Both the position numbers and the translations under genes were made by a program. The notes beneath the pieces are model-generated. The model saw nothing but the letters and a program-made list of their open reading frames with translations. It did not search any database and had not been told where the DNA came from. From Pisolithus tinctorius (taxonomy: Eukaryota > Basidiomycota > Agaricomycetes > Boletales > Pisolithaceae): a stretch of DNA of 64,000 nucleotides. Each line of letters begins with the position of its first letter. The stretch's first letter is position 1. The stretch spans positions 806,001 to 870,000 of the forward strand of contig JANFAH010000023.1 in NCBI GenBank assembly GCA_024663395.1, read 5' to 3'. Positions 23,040 through 34,502 of the stretch are shown here, one piece after another.

Positions 23040-24322
23040 TGTCTACAACATTGATATATCGCTCATACTGCTACTGGTGTTCATGGAGTCATCAGAGCTA
23101 TAGTCATCACTACCTGAGGGCAATTGCCTGAGATCCCACAATTGAATAATTTCCTGATAATCATCCCACATATGTTGAGTGATCTGGTCACAGAAAGTGT
23201 GTGCCACTTCAAGCTGACCTACATTGGAATTATCTTTGTTGGCTCTGCCCTCATCTGCTGATCCCCCAGGCCCTCCTGCACCTTGCTTGTCTATGTGGAC
23301 ATCCTGTCCTGGCATCGGACCTTCTTTGGCATCGTGAGTACAGATGAAGTTGTGCAGTGCACAGAGTGCTGAGGGGATTCAGCCTTGGATGTTGATGTTG
23401 TACTCAGGGCTTAGTAGTAAGATGTGAAAACAATGCTTGAGGACACCAAATATTCACTTGATGACATTGCATGCAGATGAGTGCCAGAGGTTGAACAACT
23501 CTTCTTTGTTCCTGGGTCTTGTCAGTTCAGCAGGACAATAAGATGGATAATTCAAAGACAATTACCTTAAATGTGCTCAGCACCACTCTGCAAGGTGGTA
23601 GCAAGTCACCCGGTATGGGACTAGAATTTCTGGGCACAGGGGGAATCCAGCATCCACAAGGAGAAACTTTCCTGTTGGGATGACAAGCCCTTTCATACAT
23701 GCATCCTGGTATACATGTGCATTGGTAGCTGAACCCTCCCAACCAGTCAACGAGTATGTAAACATCAGCTGGAAATCGCAAGCAAACAAGCAGTTCTGTG
23801 ATATGGAGCCTTTGCAGTTTCAGTACACCACCTGGTCCTCTGATGCCAGAGCAGCATGGATATGGCTCCCATCCAACACACCAATCGTGTCCTTGAAATA
23901 CAGCCAAAATCTTTTATCTCCCCTAATCTTGGCTGAATATCATCGGCACCAGGCATCTTGATGTACATGGAATAGAAGGGTGACAATGATAGGATGAAGA
24001 GTATCTTGCAAAAGTACCTGATCAAGGAGGTTAGAAAAGTATCAGAAAACTAAGGGTGATAACATACTGAGATATGGTCTCATTTGACCATTGAAAATGT
24101 TCACTGATGTGCCTGATAGTCAGACCTGTCACACTCATATAGAGGAAAGTAGCTAGTTGTTCTTCAAGTGAAACAAATCAAGAGTTGCCATGACTGATCT
24201 GGTGAAGCTCCTCCACAAGTCATGCAAAGACATCAGTGTGAACACCAAGTTTGCATCGGATTCGTTCTGGATGACCTGCAAGGAGCTCGATAAGCCATTC
24301 CTCACTGGTTAGTGCTGACATG
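23040..24322 (-). pseudogene. PIF-Harbinger DDE transposase, several CGA-to-TGA stops
   Basis: Reading minus from 24320: MSALTSEEWLIELLAGHPER, then LATFLYMSVTGLTIRHISEH, an intron near 24010-24060, SLSPFYSMYIKMPGADD, the first catalytic Asp in KDTIGVLDGSHIHAALAS, the second in TGKFLLVDAGFPLCPEI, and finally HSSACNVIK*IFGVLKHCFH. Relatives have Glu-Arg (ERIFG) at the last site, so the catalytic Glu is now Lys and the Arg codon is TGA. Other in-frame stops (FA*LVEEL, NS*FVSLEEQ, IQG*IPSALCAL) are all TGA at positions consistent with CGA. The C-terminus (23315-23043) is acidic and Ser-rich. The protein would have cut and re-inserted the element; it cannot now. Confidence 0.88.
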
Positions 24323-24602
24323 TGGTAAGGCTCCGGAATCCTTCAGATTGGTGTAGATTGCACTTCAGTACAACCGATCATGCAGAGGATGATATTGATG
24401 ACAAGAGTGATATGGTGCAGCAAGTGTTGGTGGTGAATCTCCTCATGATCACCACCAATATTAACGTCATCCATCTTGCATACAGGAGGAAATGTTTCAA
24501 ACTCAATTCAAACTCACTACACAAACTGCCCCAGTGGAAAAACATGTACAAGCATTGAGGGAACTAATTGCAACTTACCTGAGGTTTCTGAACTAGCTCT
24601 TA

Positions 24603-24883
24603 GTAAACAAAACAAAAAAAGTAAACATACAACTCACAGGGGCAGAAGATGCCATTGGTCAGGAGGGATACCCTCCTGAATCTTCACCTGTCTTCAAGCT
24701 GTTTGCCAGTGAAGATGAGGTGCTGCTGGTCTGGAGGAATGCTGTGTGGCATGTCAGTGGGCAAACTTTTACCTTCATTTCATTGTCACAGAGTCTCAGG
24801 ACTTGGCAAAATTTGAACTACTTGTTGTGATTACAAATCACTGGACTTGCAATCACAATGCTTTGAAAATTGTCCTTACTACC
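24603..24883. other. Spacer, nothing recognised
   Basis: CpG-poor DNA between the Harbinger element and the CpG-rich tandem repeat. Confidence 0.5.
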
Positions 24884-25960
24884 TGATGAGAGCTCTCCAA
24901 TGATGCACAGTACGTTTCGACGCGCCGAGTGGTTCTGGAGAAATTCCACATTTCGTGCAAGGGTACACTTTCACAGACTTTCTTGCATATCTCGCGTGTT
25001 TCGCCGTTGCGCCTCTCGCTTTTTCGGTCGTACACTCTCCTCGATGATCCCTTCCTGTCGATCCGTTGTTCGTGAAATTCCGTGCAGCTGTTGTCGAGGT
25101 ATGACTGTTTTCGTGTTCAGAGGACCGCGAGACAACTTTGCAAATATCTCGAGATCGGGTGCTTCGATCAATGTGGTTCCTTGTTCTCCCAGCTCGCCTA
25201 AGAGTCCCATATCGTCACCCGTAATTTCGTGTCGATCACCCCAACCGTTCTCGTTTGGCGGTCTCCCTTCTCCCTTCCCCCATGTCATTGCTTCCCCCCA
25301 TACATGCACTGTATCTCGCTCGTTTCCCCGCCGCGTCTCTCGATTTTCCGCCCGTGTATACTACTCGGTGAGAGCTCTCTAATAATGCCCAGATCGTTTC
25401 GACGCGCATAGCGGTTCTAGAGATATTCCGCGTTTTGTGCGAGGGCACACCTTCAAAGACCTTCTCGCATGTCTCGCTCGTTTCGCCGTCATGTCCCTCG
25501 CTTCTTGGTCGCACACTCTCCTCGATGGGCCCTTCCTGTCGACCCCTTATTCGTGAAATTCTGCGCGGTCATTACCGAGATATGGCCATTTTTGGGTTCA
25601 GAGGCCTGCGAGACAACTTTGCGAGTAGCCCAGGGTTGGATGGTCCGATTGACATGATTCCTTTTGCTACAGGCTCGTCTGCGGGTCATCTATAAGCTCA
25701 CATGGTTTCATGTTGATTGTGCCAGCCATTATCGCGCGAGGGTCTTCCTCTCCCCTCCCCTAGAACATGTTCTTGCATATCTGGCTCGTTTCCGCCTCGC
25801 GTCTCTCGCTTTTCCACAGGAATGTGCTACTCGACGAGAACTCTCTAATGATGTCCTGATCGTGTCGGTGTGCCAAATGGTTCCAGAGAAATTCCGCGTT
25901 TTGTGCGTGGGTACGCCTTCAAGGACTTTCTCACATATCTCGCTACGTACGTCTGATCAC
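24884..25960. repeat. CpG-rich ~470-bp tandem repeat, about 2.3 copies
   Basis: Units begin with GAGAGCTCTC-like starts at about 24888, 25370 and 25836 (spacing 482 and 466). They share blocks such as CACACTCTCCTCGATG, CCTTCCTGTCGA and GCGAGACAACTTTGC. Copies are diverged and the third is truncated. The tract keeps many CpG in a CpG-poor neighbourhood. Open frames (for example 24870-25382) look like by-products. Confidence 0.75.
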
Positions 25961-26224
25961 TGAGAAGAAAGTGCTTGTGTACCGACGTTAAACTGTATGG
26001 ACACTGGTGAAGAGAGTGAATTGTGCACAGTGTCTTTAGCTTTAGCTTGGTATCTCAGTAGTACACGGTGGTGTGACTAGATGTCCTCGTCATTCTGTTG
26101 GTTGTGGTCCAGTATCTATGGTGTGGCTGTAAACAAGGTGTATGGTATTGCAGATGGTGCTACTTACTAGTGATCCTGTGGCATGCTGCCCGGAGGGTTT
26201 TTCGTATTGTATGGTAGCTATACC

Positions 26225-26640
26225 ACACTCCCTCACAACTCCAAGGTATGTATGTCAGAATTTCAAAAAAAATTGAGGTACCTACGTCGGAGTGTCGAAC
26301 AAATTGAAGGACCTATGTCGGAGTGTCAAAGAAATTGAAGGATCTACGACGGGATGTCAAACTATTTGAGGTACTGTGTCAGAGATTCAAAAAATTGTGC
26401 CTACATCGGGGTCTCAAACACTCCAATGTACCTACGTCAGAGCTTGAACATATTTGAGGTACCTATGTTGGAGGTTCAAATGCTCCGATGTACCTAGGTC
26501 GGAGCTTGAACAAATTTGAGGTACCTATGTCGGAGGCTCAAACACTCCGATGTACCTATGTTGGAGCTTGAACAAATTTGAGGTACCTATGTTGGAGCCT
26601 GAACAAGCTTGAGGTACCTACATCAAAGTGTCAAAAACTC
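26225..26640. repeat. Short tandem repeat (~37-40 bp units)
   Basis: Units resemble TTGAGGTACCTATGTCGGAG followed by (C/T)T(C/T)(A/G)AACA..., repeated about ten times with gradual divergence. Confidence 0.75.
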
Positions 26641-27003
26641 TAGTCTTGTGGGGATTATTGAGCAATTCACTGAATTGCCAATTGGTTGAATGGTAGAATA
26701 GGGGTTTTGTACCATTGGTGAAATCCTAAATCACCCAATCAGCAAATGGGACAATACTCCTAATCCATCACAAATTAACATAATGAATGTCCTTCTAGAG
26801 AACATACAGCATAACATTGTAAAAGAACATAAGTACTTTGATGCTCAATGTTTTTAGCATGTAATTAGGAAAAACAATTACATGAGAACATGATTAATGT
26901 TAAATTACATGTTATTTTGGATAACATCACTTCAAACATAGTATCTCTGTATGTGATGTTTTTTGCATGTTATTAATCATCACATTGATCATTGTTTGCA
27001 GTG
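26641..27003. other. AT-rich spacer
   Basis: No gene seen. Several short repeats of AACATTGTATCTC-like sequence occur on either side of the next element. Confidence 0.4.
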
Positions 27004-27343
27004 CACTGCAAGCATTTCACAATTTTTAAGGACCAAACATGTTGAAAACAATTGAAGGAAGAGATACCATGTTAAAATGGATGTTTTCACAGACAAAATC
27101 CAAAAATAATATTTCATTTTCTTTGCCTTCTCTACCAGCAAACATGGATTGACAGTAATTGTCATTAGACTAGAAGCTAATGATCATTACCATCAATTAA
27201 TGTTTATAGGTGGGACAAACAAAGAAAATAAATTATTAATTTTGTATTTGTTGTTTGAAAACATCCTAAATAACATTGTATCTCTTCTTGCAATTTTTTT
27301 CAGCAGGTCCTATTATGCAAAATTGTGAAATGCTTGCAGTGAC
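27004..27343. mobile_element. Candidate MITE with 23-bp inverted termini
   Basis: CACTGCAAGCATTTCACAAT... at 27004-27026 is the exact inverse of 27321-27343. The terminus resembles hAT-type non-autonomous elements, but no 8-bp target duplication is visible. The right end abuts a decayed CCGG-family LTR. Confidence 0.5.
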
Positions 27344-27808
27344 ATAACTCCAGTCTGTTTTCCTTTGTTTGTACTATATTTAGCTTGGTCCATTCATCTG
27401 ACTTTTGCTTACTGTACAAATCCTGTGTCTGACCCCAGTTATGCCAGTCACCCAGACATTGACTATTAGCCTTGGCACAGCCCCTATGGCTGTCCACACT
27501 CTTGCTAATCTTCTTGCTAATAGCTTATTAACAAGTCCAGCTCTATGTTCATTATCCTGGACTGGCCTTGTGTATTTAACCCCTGTACATACTTTGTAGC
27601 ACCTCAGTCAGAATATCAACTAAGTATTACCCTCAACTCCATATTAGCCCTTGAGACTACTCTACAGCTAAGGCCAAGCCTTAAGCTATCCCCAGCCCCT
27701 GTCCCAGACCTCTCCCCAGTTTGCATAAGGGTACAGCACATAAGCTGAGACCAAGGGAGGTAGATCCAACCCTGGACCAGCTTCCCCCTGTGTGTGCTCC
27801 AAGACTGG
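27344..27808 (+). repeat. Decayed CCGG-family LTR, left part
   Basis: Matches the 10773-11676 LTR from its ACATAACTCC region up to CCAAGACTGG, with nearly every CCGG now CTGG or CCAG. It is interrupted by the 27809-35840 insertion; the rest is at 35841-36037. Confidence 0.88.
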
Positions 27809-28072
27809 TGTGAGTTGAAGTGTGGAAAGGCAGTAAAAACCAACCAAATCCAACACCAAAGACAAATAAAAAGGTGAGTGGTGGTGTGCTTCTGCAGTGC
27901 CTGGAGGGCAGAAAGAATCTAATGTGGGGGGGAACTTCAAGTGGAGGATGCTCCTGGAACAAGTTGTCAATGAGTTATGCAGGTGTCATGACTGTGCATT
28001 TATCCTAAGTCCCCACTCCCTCTGCACCCTTTTCTGCCAGTCATTCATTCACTCTGCACCAACTCCACCTGC

Positions 28073-29911
28073 TGTCACACACCAAAGGTGTTGTGGACAT
28101 GACTACAGCTGACTCTGCCTAACTTGTCAACAAGTTGCGCACCCATGCCATGCATATGAAGACTAAAGCCCTCATGCGTAGAAAGACTGCTAGACATGAG
28201 CAGTCATCCTTTGCACAAGAATGAGTGGTCAGTGCTAGAGAGAAAAGAGGAAGTGAGTTAAGCATGCATTAAAAGTTTTTAGTGCCTGTGTATGGCATTC
28301 CGGTTTTCATCATATCTCCACCATTTCCAAAGATATCGACTCCATTCTCACACTCGCCTAAAGTGCTCAGCCATGCCATCCTGCCTTCCAAATTTGGAGA
28401 GGATCCTCGCACCCTACACATTTCTACAGCACTCCAACCATCAGACGCTCATTTTACTAAGTCCATCAGATATGGCCACCTCTTCGTCAATCATCTCACT
28501 TGTCTCATTTGCCAGAGACAATGGCTACATATATCTGCCAGGTGTTCCCACCAGCTTCCGTCCTGAAGCCCCCTGGTTCATTCTCTCACTGTCAGCCCCA
28601 TCCCATCCCATGCAGCTTGGTCAGCATGTTCTTCTTGTCAGTATGACTTCCAGAAGGACATTTTTTGGTCACCTCAGGTCTGTCACTCAGTTACAAAGGT
28701 CTTATGTGGTTGTTTCAGTCTCCCCACTTGATGAAGCATATGGATTGTTCCTCCCTGCTCCCTGCACTGTCTTTGTTCCAATCTCATCCATCGTTCTCCC
28801 CACATTGTGACAGCTGCAGTATGATCTACTGTCCTCCAGCCTCCCTGATCACATTCATGACGAGTATGATGTGCATCTTGCCTTGTTACTGCAAGGCCCA
28901 GCAGAAGATGTCCCCCCTTCTCCCTCTCCTCCATCAGAGCCCCATTCATGAAGTATTTATTGACTTCACTGAGAGGATGAGTAGGTGGGGGACACAATCA
29001 CCTATGCTCCCATTACTCCACAGACCCCCAATGCCCTAGCCTTTTGACACCTGACTCATGCTGTCCTTTTCTGGAATTAATACTTCCCCATCTGGAAACA
29101 CTGTCTATCTGTTATCCAATCTGTTGGTCCAGTGATGTCTCTGCCGAGATCTGACTTGCATCGCCACCCCCTAATGTGATTCAGTGCGCTTACCCAGTTT
29201 CTGACTCTATTTGACTCATACTGTGATATTTTGACTGTCCTTGACTTGTTCATTGCCAATACTTACCAATCCTCTTTGCTTGCTTACTTTTTGTTTCTTG
29301 CTTACTCATCATGATTACTCAGTCCTTACTCATTACTTACCAAGCATTTGTGCCTTGTTTGTCACAAGCTGTGCTTCCCCCACAGTATATAAACCCCATG
29401 TACTTAGCTACCAAAAAGCAATCCAGTCAGTCAGCTCAGCTCTCTCAGTGCAGAACTTGTTGTTGACAGTTGAGGCTCATTTGGAAGAGTCTATCTGTCA
29501 TCATTCATATATTTGGTAGTTGAGGCTCATTCAGAAGGGTCTATCTACCACCTTCCATCATCTGCAGTCTTATCCACCCTAGTCAGCACTCTTGCTTAGT
29601 CATCCATCCACTCCTGCGTAACTTGTCATTGACTTGCACCAGGAACATGTATTATCAAAGTCCATTACTCCCAAGTCCTTTCAGCTGAACACCTTCACTC
29701 TGTTCAGCATTCCCTATTCAGTTATCACTCGTTCATCTGCTCTTGCATAACTTGTCATCAACTTGTGCTAGGAGCACCTGCCATCGAAATTTCCCCCACT
29801 TAGATTTTTCTGCACTCCAGGTTCTGCAGAGGCACACCACCACACTCACTTTATTTGTCTTTTGTGTTGGATTTGTTTGGTTTATACCAGCTTTCCACAC
29901 TTCGACTCACA
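28073..29911 (+). mobile_element. Solo-LTR-like element, copy A (1839 bp)
   Basis: Starts TGTCACACACCAAAGGTG, ends CTTCGACTCACA. It carries an open frame near the 5' side, a CACAGTATATAAACCCC promoter-like block at ~29381 and then ~500 bp to the end, the layout expected of an LTR (U3 with ORF, TATA, R-U5). Positions 28665-29681 are identical in translation to the inverted copy at 33633-34648. Confidence 0.75.
28292..28810 (+). CDS. Unrecognised 172-codon frame of the 1.83-kb element, copy A
   Basis: No known domain. The frame contains SPSDMATSSSIISLVSFARD, GYIYLPGVPTSFRPEAPW, VLLVSMTSRRTFFGHLRSV and SYVVVSVSPLDEAYGLFLPA. Homologous frames occur at 34503-35021 (-), 32916-33437 (-) and, 5' part only, 35211-35603 (-). 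Substitutions between copies leave this frame open in all of them, weak evidence that it once coded. After the stop the same frame continues as QLQYDLLSSSLPDHIHDEYD, so the ancestral protein was probably longer. Confidence 0.4.
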   Translation: MAFRFSSYLHHFQRYRLHSHTRLKCSAMPSCLPNLERILAPYTFLQHSNHQTLILLSPSDMATSSSIISLVSFARDNGYIYLPGVPTSFRPEAPWFILSLSAPSHPMQLGQHVLLVSMTSRRTFFGHLRSVTQLQRSYVVVSVSPLDEAYGLFLPAPCTVFVPISSIVLPTL

Positions 29912-31581
29912 TTGCCTCAGGTCTGTCAGTCAGTTAAAAAGGTCTTATGTGGTCATTTTGGTCTCCCCACTTGATGAAGCATATGGATCCTTCCTCCCTG
30001 CTTCCTGCACTGTCTTTATTCCAATCTCATCCATCATTCTCCCCACATTGCAACAGCTGCAGTATAATCTACTGTTCTCCAGTCTTCCTGATGGCATTCA
30101 TGATGAGTATGACATGCATCTTGCCTTTTTGTTGCAAGACCCAGCAGAAGATGTCCCCTCTTCTCCCTCTCCTCCATCAGAGCCCTGTTTATGAAGTATT
30201 TATTGACTTTGCTGAGAGGATGAATGGGTGGGGGACACAATTGCCTATGCTCCCATTGCCCCATAGACCCCCAATGCCCTAGTCCTTTGACACCTGACTC
30301 ATGCCATCCATTTCTGGAATTGATACTTCCCCATCTGGAAACACCATCCATCTGTTATCCAATCTGTTGGTCCAGTGATGTCTCTGCTGAGATCTGACTT
30401 GTATTGCCACCCCCTAATGTGATGTCAGTGCACTTACCCAGTTTCTGACTCTATTTGACTCATTCTGTGATATTTTGACTGTCCTTGACTTGTTTATTGC
30501 CAATACTTACCAGTTCCTCTATGCTTGCTTACTTTTCATTTCTCACTTACTCATCAGGATCACTCAGTGCTTACAGTCCTTACTCATTACTTACCAAGCA
30601 TTTGTGCCTTGTTTGTCATAGGCTGTGCTCCCCCCACAGTATATAAACCCCCATGTACTTAGCTAAAAAAACAAGCAATTCAGAAGCATTCAGTCAGTCA
30701 GTTCAGTCCTTCTCAGCATAACTCATCATTGACAGTTGAGGCTCCATGAAGGGGTCTATCTGTCATCATTCATCATCTGCAGACCATGCCATGCTTAGTC
30801 AGCAGTTTTTGCTTAGTCATCCCTCTACTCCTGCATAACTCATCATCAACTTGCACTAGGAGTCCTTTTGGCTGAACACCTTTGCTCTGTTCAGTGTCTC
30901 CCTCTCAGTCAGCACTCATTTATCTTCTCCTGCTGTCAAGTCTGGGCCTACTCTGACCAACTCCCATGCTTAACAAGGTCTGGGGAGGGGTCCAGAAGCA
31001 AGTCTGACATGAAAGAACAGAACTCCAACTAGCAGAGTGTTGGCAGGAACAAAGACCACTGAAGTAAAGGCAGAGCGGAGTGAGGGTGCCAGGATTAGCT
31101 CATGTGCCACCCCCTTGCACAATCTCAGCCCTCGTATTTCAGAGGTAGAGACCAAACAGATTGTCAGAGGTAACTCCAACAGACAGAGGTCAGAGACAGA
31201 AGGAGTAGGAACTAAGTTGATATTCATACTGAGGAATGGCAGAGTATGATACATGCTTTTATACTACTACAGAGGTACAGTAACTGGAATCAGAACTGAC
31301 ATATGGAGACTCATAAAATTTCAAGTAAAACTTCCCAGATGATGAATGAAGGGTAGATGGAGGACATATGAGTGGGTAACATAGAACATCCAGAAAAGGA
31401 AACAGTCCAGGTGCTGAACCATGTGGTGCACACACTGTGGAGTACCTGGCTGTGCACTGTCAGGGAGAAGTCTGAAGGTAGTCACATGACTCCTCAGAGA
31501 ATGGTCCACTTGGTCTGGTAGGAGAGCAACACAAGTCTGACAGCAGTGGAGTGCAGATGGTTTGTAAATGACAGAGGGTGG
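29912..31581. other. Inverted inner segment between copies A and D
   Basis: From 29912 (TTGC, then CTCAGGTCTGTCAG) to about 30940 it reads as the middle and end of another 1.83-kb copy in plus orientation, though the outer copy it belongs to is minus. 30940-31577 is unrelated sequence with a minus-strand TATA-like block near 31255. Target-duplication pairing indicates that this segment was flipped. Confidence 0.6.
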
Positions 31582-31812
31582 TGTGAGTCGAAGTGTGGAA
31601 AGCTGGTATAAACCAAACAAATCCAACACAAAAGACAAATAAAGTGAGTGTGGTGGTGTGCCTCTGCAGAACCTGGAGTGCAGAAAAATCTAAGTGGGGG
31701 AAATTTCGATGGCAGGTGCTCCTAGCATAAGTTGATGACAAGTTATGCAAGAGCAGATGAACGAGTGATAACTGAATAGGGAATGCTGAACAGAGTGAAG
31801 GTGTTCAGCTGA

Positions 31813-33628
31813 TGTGAGTCAAAGTGAGGTTCAGTGGTGGAAACCAACCAAAACCAACACAAAAGACAATAAGAGCAAGTGGTGGTGTGCCTATGCAGTA
31901 CCTAGATGGTAGAATCTTTGATTGGGAAGGGTTTTTGTGAGCTACAATACTCAAAGATGAGTGCTGAGGGTTGGGGGTGCTCCTGACGAAGAAGGAGCAG
32001 GAATGCGATAGAATGCGATGGGGTAGACTGCTGTCAGCCTACAGAAGGATGGATGGAGACTTAATGCAATGCTCTGAGCTGCACTGAGCTCAGGGAGGAC
32101 TTGGAGTGAAGTATATTGATGATAGACAATGATAAGCGAAGTAGATGACAGTTAGACCCTTAATAAAGTCTCAACTATCAAAGCTGCTGAATGATTTACT
32201 GAGTGATGATAAAATGCGAGCAAGAGGGGCTCTCTGACGTCTTCTTCCTTTTTTTTTTGCTATCTAAGTACAGTGATTTATATACAGTACAGGTGCATTG
32301 CCTATGGAAAACAAGGTGCAAACACTTGGTAAGTGATTGGTAACTGATGAATAAGGAATGTAAGCAGTGGGTAATCATCTTAGAAAGCATTGGTGAGCAT
32401 TGGTAAGGATAAGTAAGCCAAAAAGCGAAGAATCAGTAAGCAAAGTCAAAAGATTGGTAAGTATTGGCAATAGGTGAGTCAAAGACAGTCAGAATGTCAA
32501 GGTATGAGTCAAGTAACATCAGGAACTGGGAAAGTGCACTGGAATCGCATTAGGGGGAGGCTGTGCATGTCACATCTCGAAGAGATTGCCTCTGGGCCAA
32601 AGTGGGATGACAGAGAGGCAGTGCTGATCTGATGGTGATATAGTACATCCAAAAGTGGACAGGGTGAGTCAGATGTCAACAGGGGTCAAGCTTTGGGGGT
32701 CTGTGGGGTGACAGGAACATAGGGGATCGCAACTTTCCCCCCCTTACTGTCCTCTCAGTGAAGCAGGTAAAACTTCATGAATGAGACTCTGTTGGAAGAG
32801 AGGACAAAGAGGGAGCATCTTCTGCTGTATCTTGCAATAAGGAGGCAAGATGTGCATCATACTCATCATGGATGCGATCAGGGAGAGTGGAGAACAGTAG
32901 ATTATACTGTAGCTGTCACAATTTGGGAAGAATGATGGACAAGACTGGTATGAAGACATTGCAGGGAGCAGGGAGGAAGGATCCATATGCTTCTTGGACT
33001 GGAGAGACTGAAACAACCACATAAGACCTTTCCAAGTGAATGACAGACCTGAGGTGACCAAAGAATGTCCTCCTAGAGGTCATACTGACAAAAAGAACAT
33101 GCTGTCCAAGCTGGATGGGCTGAGAGGGGGCAGACAAGGATGGGATGTACCAGGATGCTTCAGGATGGAAGCTGGTAGGAACTCCTGGTAGATATACATA
33201 GCCATGGTCCCTAGCAAAGGGGACAAGTGAAATGATTGATGTGGAGGCAGCCATATCAGAAGAATTAGTGAAATGAGCATCTTTTGGAGGGAGTGCTGTA
33301 GAAATGTGTGGAGTGCACAAATCCTTTCCAATTTTGGAAGGTAGGATCGCGTAGCTGAGCACTACAAGCGAGTGTGGGAATGGTCTCAGTATCTGCAGAA
33401 ATGGCAGAGATACATCGAAAACTGGAATGCTGTACATGGGCGCTTAAGAATTTTCATCAGTGCTTAACTCGCTTCCTTCCTTTTTCTTTGGCATTGATGA
33501 CCTGTTCTTGTGTGAGGGATGACTGTCAACATTTCTGGCTGTCCTTCTTCACATGAGAGCCATGGTCTTCATCTCCATTCATCAGCTGCATCCATGTCCA
33601 CCTCACCAAACACCTTTGGTGTGTGACA
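31813..33628 (-). mobile_element. Solo-LTR-like element, copy C (1816 bp), inserted in copy D
   Basis: Flanks CTGA (31809-31812) and CCAA (33629-33632) both derive from CCGA, and the uninterrupted site in other copies reads TCAG or TTGG on the opposite strand, agreeing with that origin. Termini match copies A and D. Confidence 0.8.
32916..33437 (-). CDS. Unrecognised 173-codon frame of copy C
   Basis: Homologue of the frame at 28292-28810 (GYVYLPGVPTSFHPEASWYI, VLFVSMTSRRTFFGHLRSVI). It begins further upstream at MYSIPVFDVSLPFLQ. After the stop the frame again continues with QLQYNLLFSTLPDRIHDEYD, which in this copy reads on to about 32750. No transmembrane segment or known motif. Confidence 0.4.
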   Translation of the reverse strand: MYSIPVFDVSLPFLQILRPFPHSLVVLSYAILPSKIGKDLCTPHISTALPPKDAHFTNSSDMAASTSIISLVPFARDHGYVYLPGVPTSFHPEASWYIPSLSAPSQPIQLGQHVLFVSMTSRRTFFGHLRSVIHLERSYVVVSVSPVQEAYGSFLPAPCNVFIPVLSIILPKL

Positions 33629-34502
33629 CCAAAAGGACTTGGGAGTAATGGACTTTGATAATACATGTTCCTGGTGCAAGTCAATGACAAGTTACGCAGG
33701 AGTGGATGGATGACTAAGCAAGAGTGCTGACTAGGGTGGATAAGACTGCAGATGATGGAAGGTGGTAGATAGACCCTTCTGAATGAGCCTCAACTACCAA
33801 ATATATGAATGATGACAGATAGACTCTTCCAAATGAGCCTCAACTGTCAACAACAAGTTCTGCACTGAGAGAGCTGAGCTGACTGACTGGATTGCTTTTT
33901 GGTAGCTAAGTACATGGGGTTTATATACTGTGGGGGAAGCACAGCTTGTGACAAACAAGGCACAAATGCTTGGTAAGTAATGAGTAAGGACTGAGTAATC
34001 ATGATGAGTAAGCAAGAAACAAAAAGTAAGCAAGCAAAGAGGATTGGTAAGTATTGGCAATGAACAAGTCAAGGACAGTCAAAATATCACAGTATGAGTC
34101 AAATAGAGTCAGAAACTGGGTAAGCGCACTGAATCACATTAGGGGGTGGCGATGCAAGTCAGATCTCGGCAGAGACATCACTGGACCAACAGATTGGATA
34201 ACAGATAGACAGTGTTTCCAGATGGGGAAGTATTAATTCCAGAAAAGGACAGCATGAGTCAGGTGTCAAAAGGCTAGGGCATTGGGGGTCTGTGGAGTAA
34301 TGGGAGCATAGGTGATTGTGTCCCCCACCTACTCATCCTCTCAGTGAAGTCAATAAATACTTCATGAATGGGGCTCTGATGGAGGAGAGGGAGAAGGGGG
34401 GACATCTTCTGCTGGGCCTTGCAGTAACAAGGCAAGATGCACATCATACTCGTCATGAATGTGATCAGGGAGGCTGGAGGACAGTAGATCATACTGCAGC
34501 TG

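Larger units (their letters stand above)
21332..24599. mobile_element. PIF-Harbinger DNA transposon, complete ends
   Basis: Terminal inverted repeats of ~108 bp (21332-21439 and 24492-24599, outer end GAGCTAGTTC) are flanked by the 3-bp duplication TTA (21329-21331, 24600-24602) typical of the superfamily. It carries the standard two divergent partners: a Myb/SANT-like protein on plus and a DDE transposase on minus, here ruined by nonsense mutations. Confidence 0.93.

Noticed and set aside
24870..25382. 170-codon Ser/Arg/Cys-rich frame
   Set aside because: Lies within the CpG-rich tandem repeat and is not conserved in frame in the next unit.
29241..34072. 92-codon frames found identically at 29241-29519 (+) and 33794-34072 (-)
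   Set aside because: They overlap the TATA and downstream part of the 1.83-kb element and are identical because the DNA is an inverted repeat.
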